Origin: an uncultured Bacteroidota bacterium
GTDB lineage: Bacteria > Bacteroidota > Bacteroidia > Chitinophagales > Chitinophagaceae
Length of the DNA stretch: 64,000 nucleotides
Assembly (NCBI GenBank): GCA_903865435.1
Contig: CAIPJS010000095.1
Coordinates: 33,751-97,750 of the forward strand
Direction of reading: 5' to 3'
Below the pieces are notes generated by a model, which saw nothing but the letters and a program-made list of their open reading frames with translations, was not told the origin of the DNA and searched no databases. Position numbers and translations under genes: made by a program. Numbering within the stretch: position 1 is the first letter of the stretch; each line of letters begins with the position of its first letter. Shown here one piece after another: positions 57,344 through 64,000 of the stretch.

Positions 57344-57355
57344 GCCGCAAAGATA
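57344..57355 (-). promoter_or_regulatory. Predicted leaderless promoter of ubiE
   Basis: TATCTTTG (minus, 57348-57355), exact TAnnTTTG, then CGGC and the ATG at 57343. Confidence 0.55.
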
Positions 57356-57403
57356 TTGAATTTGTGGTGCTTTTTGGATAGTGTAGTTCTTAACAAATAC
57401 TTT

Positions 57404-57417
57404 TATCTTCGCAGTGC
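57404..57417 (+). promoter_or_regulatory. Predicted leaderless or near-leaderless promoter of rsgA
   Basis: TATCTTCG (57404-57411) followed by six bases and the ATG at 57418. It differs from TAnnTTTG at one base. It shares the 74-bp divergent region with the ubiE promoter. Confidence 0.4.
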
Positions 57418-58344
57418 ATGAAAGCACGTATATATAAGTCTACTGGTAGCTGGTATTCGGTCAAAACCGAAGCTGGACTGTTTTATCAGGCCCGCATAAA
57501 GGGGGTAATTAAGTTAGACAATATCACTTCCACCAACCCCATTGCTGTGGGTGATTGGGTCGAATATGAGATGGAAGATGAGGAAAGAGGTACGGTAATG
57601 ATTGATACTATTTTAGACCGAAACAATTATGTAGCTAGGCAATCTCCCCATAATAAAAGACAGCAACATATTATTGCATCCAATTTAGATCAGTCTATTT
57701 TACTGGGCACTTTAAAATCTCCTAAAACCTCTCAAGGTTTTATAGACCGTTTTTTAATTTCTTGCGAAGCTTTTCATATTCCCGCCATTATTGTTTTTAA
57801 TAAATCGGATATCTATGGTGAAAAAGAAATGCATACTTATGAGGAAATGAAAAAAATGTATGAAGCGATTGGCTATCAAGTTTTTTTAATAAGCGTGGAG
57901 AAAAAAGAGGGCTTGGATAAAATTGAAAAATTATTACAAAATAAAACCACTTTAATTAGTGGACACAGTGGAGTAGGCAAATCGTCGTTAATCAATTATT
58001 TATTTCCGCATTTAGATTTAACCACCCAAGAAGTAAGTGATTGGAGTGGTAAGGGACTACACACCACTACTTTTGCGCAAATGTATGATTTGCCTGAAGG
58101 GGGCGCTGTGATTGACACGCCGGGTATGAGAGAATTAGGTTTAGTGAATTTAGAAAAAGAGGAACTGGCGCAATATTTTCCAGAGATGCGCGCCAAAATG
58201 AACGATTGTCAATTCAATAATTGCCAGCATATGAATGAACCAGGATGTGCAGTGAAAGCAGCGGTTGAAAAAGGTATTATTACCGAAGCACGCTTTTATA
58301 GTTATGTAGATTTATGGCATGGTATGGAAGGCCCAATGTATTAA
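57418..58344 (+). CDS. rsgA: Ribosome small-subunit-dependent GTPase A
   Basis: 30S maturation GTPase, 308 residues. An N-terminal OB fold is followed by a circularly permuted GTPase: G4 NKSD (about 128) precedes G1 GHSGVGKSS (about 182) and G3 DTPG. The C-terminal zinc-binding region CQFNNCQHMNEPGC has the Cys/His ligands. All are typical of RsgA/YjeQ. Confidence 0.97.
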   Translation: MKARIYKSTGSWYSVKTEAGLFYQARIKGVIKLDNITSTNPIAVGDWVEYEMEDEERGTVMIDTILDRNNYVARQSPHNKRQQHIIASNLDQSILLGTLKSPKTSQGFIDRFLISCEAFHIPAIIVFNKSDIYGEKEMHTYEEMKKMYEAIGYQVFLISVEKKEGLDKIEKLLQNKTTLISGHSGVGKSSLINYLFPHLDLTTQEVSDWSGKGLHTTTFAQMYDLPEGGAVIDTPGMRELGLVNLEKEELAQYFPEMRAKMNDCQFNNCQHMNEPGCAVKAAVEKGIITEARFYSYVDLWHGMEGPMY

Positions 58345-58353
58345 TTTCTCTAA

Positions 58354-58887
58354 CTATTTTTTAGCGTCGTTGTACGCTTCAAACCAACTTGAATATTTTA
58401 CATAGTTATCAGCAATTCTATTGATCTCTCCAGTAATCATGGCCTCAGATACCATTTTTACTTTTTTAGCGGGTACGCCTGCATAAATACTTCCTTCTTC
58501 TACAATAGTTCCTTCTAAAACCACTGCACCCGCAGCAATAATAGAATTAGAATGCACCACGCATCCATCCATCACAATACTACCCATGCCAATTAATACA
58601 TTATCGTATATAGTACAACCATGCACCAGTGCATTATGTCCAATAGAAACATTATTGCCAATAGTGGTAGGATGTTTTAAATACGTACAATGAATTACCG
58701 CACCATCCTGCACATTTACTTTATTGCCCATTTTAATAAAATGTACATCACCTCTCAGCACTGCATTGAACCAGATAGAGCAGTCATTGCCCATAGTGAC
58801 GTCACCCGCGATGGTGGCATTGGGTGCTATAAAACAATTTTCACCAAATTGTGGATCTTTCCCTTGAACAGTTAGTATGGTTGCCAT
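58354..58887 (-). CDS. Gamma-carbonic-anhydrase-like hexapeptide protein
   Basis: 177 residues from ATG 58887 (an upstream start at 58911 adds eight unconserved residues). Left-handed beta-helix with hexapeptide repeats (I/V-G-x-x-x-x). Three candidate metal His lie in VIHCTYLKH, SIGHNALVHGC. YrdA/CaiE/PaaY group; carbonic anhydrase activity is possible but often unproven in this subgroup. It ends 10 bp from the convergent rsgA. Confidence 0.9.
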   Translation of the reverse strand: MATILTVQGKDPQFGENCFIAPNATIAGDVTMGNDCSIWFNAVLRGDVHFIKMGNKVNVQDGAVIHCTYLKHPTTIGNNVSIGHNALVHGCTIYDNVLIGMGSIVMDGCVVHSNSIIAAGAVVLEGTIVEEGSIYAGVPAKKVKMVSEAMITGEINRIADNYVKYSSWFEAYNDAKK

Positions 58888-58933
58888 AAAAATGCGACTT
58901 TTGTACTGCAATTTAATAGTTATTAGGTCCAGT

Positions 58934-60121
58934 ATGAATAATAGACAACTCTTTTTTCAACATTTAGCGCAAACCTCCGATAAACCTATTGGTATTGAAG
59001 TGGCTTCTGCCGAAGGCATTTATATAAAGGATGTGAATGGGAAAAATTTTATAGATATGATTGCAGGTTTTAGTGTTTGCAATATTGGGCATAGTCATCC
59101 CGATGTAATTAAGGCCATTCAAGAGCAGGTTGAAAAGTACATGCATGTTATTGTGTATGGAGAATTTATACAAGCACCACAAGTGCAATATGCCAAAGCA
59201 TTAACCAATTTACTTCCAGAAAATTTACAATCGGTTTATTTCACCAGTAGTGGAGCAGAAGCAACAGAAGGGGCGATGAAACTAGCTAAGCGTGTGACGA
59301 AGAAAACAAAAATTATTTCTTTTAAAGGTGGGTATCATGGAAGTACACAAGGTGCATTAAGTGTAATGGGCGATGAATATTTTAAAACTGCATTTCGACC
59401 ACTGCTTCCAGACACACTACAATTAAGATATAATCATTTCGAAGACCTTGAACATATTGATTCTACAGTTGCTTGCGTAATTGTGGAACCTGTGCAAGCA
59501 GAATCGGGCATTACGCCCGCAAGCAAAGACTGGTTAGCTGCTATTGCCCAAAAATGTAAAGAACATTGTGTGCTATTTATTTTTGATGAAATACAATCGG
59601 GCTTTGGCAGAACAGGATCTATGTTTGCTTTTGAACAATTGGAGGTGGTACCCGATATATTATTAGTAGGGAAGGCCTTGGGTGGTGGGCTACCACTAGG
59701 TGCCTTTATTAGTCATCCTAGAATAATGAGTTTACTCACTGAAAGTCCTGTACTTGGCCATATTACTACATTTGGAGGCAATCCGGTTTGCTGTGCGGCG
59801 GGTACTGCAGCCTTAAAAGTATTGCAAAATTCAGGTTGGATAAAAAAAGTGGCGGAGAAAGAAAATATTTTAGTGAAGCAAATGATTCACCCTGCTATCA
59901 TAAATAGAACACATAAAGGTTTATGGATGTCATTACAATTTGAATCGGACGTACTTGCGAAAAAAATAGCTGCTACTTGTGTAGCGAATGGAATTATTAC
60001 CGATTGGTTTTTGTTTGCGGAAGATCGAATTAGAATTGCACCCCCGTTATGTATAACTGTTGAGGAACTTTCTACTGCTATTGAAAAAATTAAATTAAGT
60101 ATAGATCAAGCACTGGAATAA
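58934..60121 (+). CDS. Class III (acetylornithine-type) PLP aminotransferase
   Basis: 395 residues from ATG 58934 (the upstream in-frame start at 58877 overlaps the divergent gene). It has class III features: TSSGAEATEGAMKLAK (PLP phosphate), FDEIQSGFGRTG, PLP-lysine in VGKALGGGLPLG near 262, and THTTFGGNP-like HITTFGGNP. Related to acetylornithine/ornithine/4-aminobutyrate aminotransferases. No arginine or lysine pathway gene is adjacent, so the substrate is open. Confidence 0.92.
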   Translation: MNNRQLFFQHLAQTSDKPIGIEVASAEGIYIKDVNGKNFIDMIAGFSVCNIGHSHPDVIKAIQEQVEKYMHVIVYGEFIQAPQVQYAKALTNLLPENLQSVYFTSSGAEATEGAMKLAKRVTKKTKIISFKGGYHGSTQGALSVMGDEYFKTAFRPLLPDTLQLRYNHFEDLEHIDSTVACVIVEPVQAESGITPASKDWLAAIAQKCKEHCVLFIFDEIQSGFGRTGSMFAFEQLEVVPDILLVGKALGGGLPLGAFISHPRIMSLLTESPVLGHITTFGGNPVCCAAGTAALKVLQNSGWIKKVAEKENILVKQMIHPAIINRTHKGLWMSLQFESDVLAKKIAATCVANGIITDWFLFAEDRIRIAPPLCITVEELSTAIEKIKLSIDQALE

Positions 60122-60129
60122 ATTTGTAA

Positions 60130-61266
60130 TTAGCAGTCACCCGTTCTGCAATATTTTCTATATAAAGCCTCGTACTTAGGAATGATGTGATGAATATCAA
60201 AAAGCTTTGCTTCTTTTAAAGCATTATGTTTAAAAGTTTTCAATTTGGCTTCATCTTGTAATAATGCAATGGCATTTTTGCTCATGCCCTCTACATCTCC
60301 AATAGGGGAAGTATAACCCGTCTCCCCATTGATATTTATTTCATTTAATCCACCTGCATCGGTACTAATGACTACAGTGCTTGCAGCCATGGCTTCTAGG
60401 GCAGCCAATCCAAAACTTTCGTATTCAGAAGGCAATAAAAATACATCGCTTACTGCTAAAATTTCTTCCATTTGTTCTTGCTTGCCTAAAAAACGCACAT
60501 CTGCGTCGAGTCCATATTGTCTGGTTAAGTCTTCCGCTAGTGGACGTTCTGGACCATCACCCACCATTAATAATTTAGCAGGAAGTGCAGCATGAATATT
60601 TTTAAATATCTCCATCACATTATCGATACGCTTAATTTTTCTAAAGTTAGAAGCGTGAATAATTATTTTTTCATTATGAGGCGCAATCACTTGTCTAAAG
60701 GCAGCTACTGGTTTTTTGTTATAGCGTTGTACGTCTACAAAATTGTGAATGACTTCAATGTCTTTTTTAATATCAAAATGCTTGTAAGTTTCTTCTTTTA
60801 AATTTTCTGATACAGCCGTGATGCTATCGCTTTCATTAATGGAGAAAGTAACTACAGGTTCATAGGTTTTATCTCGACCTACTAAAGTAATATCTGTTCC
60901 GTGTAAAGTAGTAATAACAGGAACCGACCTGCCCGTTTTTTGTTTTACAATTTGTTTAGCCGTATAAGCAGCCGATGCATGTGGTATGGCATAATGTGCA
61001 TGGATCAAATCTAAATCATGGTTTAGAATCACATCTACCATAGTACTTGCTAATGCTAATTCATAAGGAGGGTAGTCAAACAAAGGATAAGTAGGTACCC
61101 TTACTTCATGATAAAATATATTGGTGTGAAAACCATTTAATCTTACGGGCTGTTGGTAGGTGATAAAGTGAATTTCATGGCCTTTCTCGGCCAAGGCTTT
61201 ACCTAATTCGGTAGCCAAAACACCACTTCCGCCAAAGGTAGGGTAGCAAACAATTCCGATCTTCAT
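60130..61266 (-). CDS. bshA: N-acetyl-alpha-D-glucosaminyl L-malate synthase BshA
   Basis: First step of bacillithiol synthesis: GT4 glycosyltransferase joining GlcNAc from UDP-GlcNAc to malate. It is 378 residues from ATG 61266 (an in-frame start at 61296 adds ten unconserved residues). It has the family N-terminus CYPTFGGSGVLATELG, HAHYAIPHA, and the nucleotide site with the EYESFGLAALEAMA motif (E-x7-E). It predicts bacillithiol as the low-molecular thiol. Confidence 0.95.
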   Translation of the reverse strand: MKIGIVCYPTFGGSGVLATELGKALAEKGHEIHFITYQQPVRLNGFHTNIFYHEVRVPTYPLFDYPPYELALASTMVDVILNHDLDLIHAHYAIPHASAAYTAKQIVKQKTGRSVPVITTLHGTDITLVGRDKTYEPVVTFSINESDSITAVSENLKEETYKHFDIKKDIEVIHNFVDVQRYNKKPVAAFRQVIAPHNEKIIIHASNFRKIKRIDNVMEIFKNIHAALPAKLLMVGDGPERPLAEDLTRQYGLDADVRFLGKQEQMEEILAVSDVFLLPSEYESFGLAALEAMAASTVVISTDAGGLNEININGETGYTSPIGDVEGMSKNAIALLQDEAKLKTFKHNALKEAKLFDIHHIIPKYEALYRKYCRTGDC

Positions 61267-61356
61267 TTTTGTTCTATTGTGTATGCAATTTAACAACTAA
61301 ATCTTTGATAAAGTTTAATTATATTTAGGAATTATTTGAACGTTAAATTTATAGCC

Positions 61357-62730
61357 ATGCGTAAGTTGCTCATTTTAGTTTTTTGTTTGCCACTAATGTT
61401 GCAAGCACAAGTGAATCAAGACAGTATCAATATTAAAAATATGGTCAATGAAATTATGACCAATGGTAAAGCTTACGACCTATTAAGAGAGCTTACCAAA
61501 AAAATTGGTGGTCGCTTGGCTGGATCCCCTCAGCAACAAAACGCTGCAGTATGGGGCAAAAGAAATTTGGAAGCCTTGCATCCAGACAAAGTGTTTTTAC
61601 AAGCTTGTAAAACGCCCAGTTGGCAAAGGGGCGGCAAAGATTTTGCTGAGATTGTCGAAATAGATGGGGTTGCTAAAAATGACAAATTGGATGTACTTGC
61701 ATTAGGCAACTCTTTAGGAAGTAAAGGATTGGTAGAAGCAGAATTATTGGCTGTAGCCAATTTTGATGAACTTGAAAAAAGAAGAGACGAAGTAAAAGGC
61801 AAAATTGTTTATTTCAATAGTGAGTTTAATCCAACTCGAATCCAAACTTTTGCAGCATATGGTGAATCTGGCGTTTATAGAAGAACTGGACCTAGTCGTG
61901 CTGCTCAATATGGTGCTGTAGGGATGATGATGCATTCATTAAGTACGGCACCTGATAATGCGCCGCATACAGGTGCAATGGAATATGACGAAGCACAACC
62001 TAAAATACCTGCAGTGGCTTTAGGACCGAATGATGCCAAAGCTTTGTATGCCTTGGCAAAAAAATCTAAAGTACGCGTGCAAATGCAAACTTATGGTTAT
62101 TTTTTACCGGATGCGGATGAGAACAATGTGGTGGCTGAATTAAAAGGTACTCAATTTCCAGAGGAGATTATTACCATTGGTGGACATTTAGATAGTTGGG
62201 ATGTGAATGAAGGAGCGCATGATGATGGCGCTGGTATAGTTCAAACCATGGAAGTATTAAGAGCCATGAAAGCTTTAAACTATCAACCTAAACGCACCAT
62301 TCGTTTTGTTTTGTTTGCCAATGAAGAAAATGGCGACAAGGGTGGGTTGAAATATGCTGAATTGGCTAAGTTGAATAAAGAGAAACATATTTTTGCTTTA
62401 GAAAGTGATGCAGGCGGATTTACACCAAGAGCCATTGGTATTACCACATCTGCTGCACAGTTTAAAAAATTCCAGCAATGGACGGCTTTGTTAAAACCAT
62501 ATGGCACTGAAATTATCACTGGGGGAGGTGGCTCCGATATTGGACCTCTAACTTCTTATGACAAAACCATAATTATGGCGGGATTAATTCCTGACAGTCA
62601 ACGTTATTTTGATTTGCACCATGCCAGAACAGATGTTTTTGAAAATGTAAACAAACGCGAATTACTTTTAGGCGCCGCGAATATTGCTGCTATTATTTAT
62701 TTAGTAGACCAGTATGGAGTAAATCCATAG
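61357..62730 (+). CDS. Secreted M28-family zinc aminopeptidase
   Basis: 457 residues from ATG 61357 (the in-frame TTG at 61336 is rejected). The signal peptide is about 1-18. A PA-like insert domain (about 110-240) precedes the catalytic core: GGHLDSWD (zinc His and Asp), HDDGAG (bridging Asp), NEENGDKGG (catalytic Glu plus zinc Glu), ESDAGG, and a late DLHHARTD His. All M28 ligands are present. It probably releases N-terminal residues from peptides outside the cytoplasm. Confidence 0.93.
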   Translation: MRKLLILVFCLPLMLQAQVNQDSINIKNMVNEIMTNGKAYDLLRELTKKIGGRLAGSPQQQNAAVWGKRNLEALHPDKVFLQACKTPSWQRGGKDFAEIVEIDGVAKNDKLDVLALGNSLGSKGLVEAELLAVANFDELEKRRDEVKGKIVYFNSEFNPTRIQTFAAYGESGVYRRTGPSRAAQYGAVGMMMHSLSTAPDNAPHTGAMEYDEAQPKIPAVALGPNDAKALYALAKKSKVRVQMQTYGYFLPDADENNVVAELKGTQFPEEIITIGGHLDSWDVNEGAHDDGAGIVQTMEVLRAMKALNYQPKRTIRFVLFANEENGDKGGLKYAELAKLNKEKHIFALESDAGGFTPRAIGITTSAAQFKKFQQWTALLKPYGTEIITGGGGSDIGPLTSYDKTIIMAGLIPDSQRYFDLHHARTDVFENVNKRELLLGAANIAAIIYLVDQYGVNP

Positions 62731-62746
62731 TATTTACTTTTAAGGG

Positions 62747-62905
62747 ATGAATAATTTTAAGGGTAGAAAAAATATTAATTTTTCGATTCGCCAAAAAAGG
62801 CTCACTCAAAATTATATTTCTTTCAAACCCTTAAAACACTTTTACTACTTATTACTCGCAAGCTGGTCGATACTTAGTATTATTTTCTACATGTTTAATT
62901 TGTAA
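62747..62905 (+). CDS. Candidate small membrane protein, 52 residues
   Basis: Short ORF from ATG 62747 to TAA 62903-62905. The N-terminal ~30 residues are polar and basic; the C-terminal ~21 residues (HFYYLLLASWSILSIIFYMF and two more) form one hydrophobic helix. A strong terminator starts 18 bp after the stop, which supports a real transcript end here. I recognise no family, and no ribosome site is evident. It could also be fortuitous in AT-rich DNA. Confidence 0.4.
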   Translation: MNNFKGRKNINFSIRQKRLTQNYISFKPLKHFYYLLLASWSILSIIFYMFNL

Positions 62906-62923
62906 CAAATATTGTAGCAGCAT

Positions 62924-62960
62924 TAAAAAAGCCCTTAATAAAAATTTAAGGGCTTTTTTA
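62924..62960 (+). terminator. Terminator downstream of the M28 peptidase/small ORF
   Basis: Perfect 14-bp stem TAAAAAAGCCCTTA (62924-62937) / TAAGGGCTTTTTTA (62947-62960), 9-nt loop. Confidence 0.9.
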
Positions 62961-63074
62961 ATTAGATAATTTTCTAAGTCAAGAAAAGTATAAATACTCT
63001 AATTCCAATCTTATTAATTGATTAGCTTTAACTTATTAATATAACAGATATTACCACACCTTAAAATAAATTTT

Positions 63075-63311
63075 ATGACATTGGGAATGCAAGAAATTAT
63101 TAGCTTAATAATTAGTTATACTGTTTTGTTTTCAATTTTTTTCTACATATTGAAATTAATGAACCACTATTATCAATGGAATCTAAAACTTAATTTTAAA
63201 AAAATGTTTTTGTACGGGTTCCTAATAATTTTTACAATTCTAGCTGTTTATGTTATTATAAATAGTAGTGGTAGTAAACAATCGACAGAATTTATACCGT
63301 TTAAATCTTAA
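63075..63311 (+). CDS. Unrecognised small membrane protein, 78 residues
   Basis: Two hydrophobic helices (about 8-28 and 46-64) with a basic, amphipathic connector (HYYQWNLKLNFKK) and a short polar tail. The base composition is more AT-rich than the neighbouring metabolic genes. It stands alone between the terminator at 62924-62960 and the convergent carB. I know no family; function unknown. Confidence 0.55.
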   Translation: MTLGMQEIISLIISYTVLFSIFFYILKLMNHYYQWNLKLNFKKMFLYGFLIIFTILAVYVIINSSGSKQSTEFIPFKS

Positions 63312-63361
63312 AAAATTATTCGAGTAGAAATTAAAACATGTAGAAAATAATATTAATCATT

Positions 63362-63385
63362 GCCGAGCTTTCGAGCTTGCGAGCA
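63362..63385. repeat. Triple GCTCG motif with 8-bp period
   Basis: On the minus strand GCTCG occurs three times, spaced by three bases (GCTCG-CAA-GCTCG-AAA-GCTCG). It is a GC-rich island in an AT-rich gap, flanked by imperfectly complementary CATTGC and GCAGTG. The rest of the 188-bp gap before carB shows only the terminator. Confidence 0.5.
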
Positions 63386-63448
63386 GTGAGAAGATGATTA
63401 GGTATTTTTTCTATAAGTTTTACTTCTAAAAGTCAGTTCAGAAGAAAT

Positions 63449-63480
63449 AAAAAGCCCCCCGAAAAATCGGAGGGCTTTTT
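63449..63480 (-). terminator. Terminator of carB
   Basis: Arms 63449-63461 and 63468-63480 (AAAAAGCCCCCCG / CGGAGGGCTTTTT). The single mismatch is a G-U wobble in minus-strand RNA but a mismatch in plus-strand RNA, so it is assigned to carB. Confidence 0.85.
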
Positions 63481-63499
63481 ATATTATTTTAAGTAGAAC

Positions 63500-64000
63500 T
63501 TATCGGCTTAAGTTCATTGAACGTTCCTTGTATAAGTTTCTAAAGTAAGGATCGCGTAAGTCCTTGATAAATCTAATGGCTTCTCCAGTGCTCTTCATTT
63601 CAGGGCCTAATTCTTTATTCACGCCAGGGAATTTATCAAAACTAAATACGGGTTCTTTGATGGCGAATCCATCTAGTTTTTTCTCCATCGTAAAGTCGGT
63701 TAATTTTGCTGCACCCAACATTACTTTAGTGGCAATATTTAAATAAGGTATTTGATAAGCCTTGGCAATAAAAGGAGTGGTTCTAGATGCTCTTGGGTTG
63801 GCTTCAATTACATATACTTTATCGTCCTTGATAGCAAATTGAATATTGATGAGTCCCTTTATGTTTAAAGCGCGTGCAATTTTTTCGCTGTAAAATTCCA
63901 TGGTAGCCACAATCAATGGTGTAAGGTTAAATGCTGGCAAGACCGCATTGCTATCTCCGCTATGAATACCTGCTGGTTCAATATGTTCCATCACACCCAT
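63500..64000 (-). CDS. carB: Carbamoyl-phosphate synthase large subunit, C-terminal part (runs off the right edge)
   Basis: Partial: 166 codons from the window edge to the stop. The sequence is the second ATP-grasp domain (QFAIKDDKVYVIEANPRASRT split over about residues 54-74 here) followed by FPGVNKELGPEMKSTGE. In E. coli CarB roughly 130 more residues, the MGS-like allosteric domain, follow this point. Here the protein ends about 28 residues later, with a normal terminator after the stop. It makes carbamoyl phosphate for pyrimidines and arginine. Confidence 0.95.
   Translation of the reverse strand: MGVMEHIEPAGIHSGDSNAVLPAFNLTPLIVATMEFYSEKIARALNIKGLINIQFAIKDDKVYVIEANPRASRTTPFIAKAYQIPYLNIATKVMLGAAKLTDFTMEKKLDGFAIKEPVFSFDKFPGVNKELGPEMKSTGEAIRFIKDLRDPYFRNLYKERSMNLSR

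Noticed and set aside
57344..57427. Longer N-terminus for UbiE
   Set aside because: It would overlap the start of rsgA and adds unrelated residues; a -7 box abuts ATG 57343.

Overview
The window reads as one chromosomal segment of an AT-rich member of the Bacteroidota. A Chitinophagaceae-like lineage is my inference from gene content; it is not proven. The support is a PorT protein of the type IX secretion/gliding apparatus next to ubiE, a DUF5686 outer-membrane protein with a carboxypeptidase-regulatory-like domain, bacillithiol synthesis (bshA), a gamma-alpha fused 2-oxoacid:ferredoxin oxidoreductase, a BI-1/YccA protein, and many Bacteroidota-type -7 boxes (TAnnTTTG) with no clear Shine-Dalgarno sequences. 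I see no rRNA, tRNA, CRISPR array, insertion sequence, integrase or prophage gene. Genes are densely packed on both strands.

Layout. 1-971: start of PEP carboxylase, cut by the left edge. 1056-7715 (minus): elongasome cluster mreB-mreC-mreD-mrdA-rodA with an MBL hydrolase at its end. 7823-10681: purD and a divergent POT peptide transporter. 10685-17219: DUF5686 protein, acetyl-CoA synthetase, a divergent MHS-type transporter with a large periplasmic insert, and a small membrane protein. 17233-20355: ABC ATPase, enolase, FtsB/DivIC-like protein, endonuclease III. 20412-26034: KorA-type oxidoreductase, polysaccharide deacetylase, BI-1 protein, fused 2-oxoacid dehydrogenase E1. 26143-34338: M19 dipeptidase, prfA, galE, a two-component pair, an MBL hydrolase, pyrD, thiolase. 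34540-40993: two very large tandem paralogous BNR/sortilin-like secreted proteins. 41133-47985: NamZ-like DUF1343 protein, nadE, apaG, Thermus-type icd, and a PDH E2 with two lipoyl domains. 48128-51496: secreted zinc metalloprotease, lysine-rich histone-H1-like repeat protein, CoA-binding protein. 51524-57343 (minus): comM/yifB, short MutS-like ATPase, dihydroorotase, porT, ubiE. 57418-62730: rsgA, gamma-carbonic anhydrase, class III aminotransferase, bshA, M28 peptidase. 62731-63499: AT-rich stretch with two small predicted membrane proteins. 63500-64000: C-terminus of carB.

The genes fit a heterotrophic, protein- and peptide-using lifestyle. There is peptide uptake, several secreted peptidases, peptidoglycan turnover, acetate activation, and several 2-oxoacid oxidising enzymes feeding acetyl/acyl-CoA and the TCA cycle, beside pyrimidine (carB, pyrC, pyrD) and purine (purD) synthesis.

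I do not see a clearly new multi-gene defence or mobile system. The best leads are: a recurring -7 box exactly four bases before the start codon of several genes (predicted leaderless transcripts); a ~105-residue periplasmic insert in the MHS transporter divergent from acs; a tandem pair of giant BNR proteins; a histone-H1-like protein built from 51-bp repeats; a dihydroorotase whose HxH metal motif reads QxH; a CarB without its usual C-terminal regulatory domain; and two unrecognised small membrane proteins beside carB.
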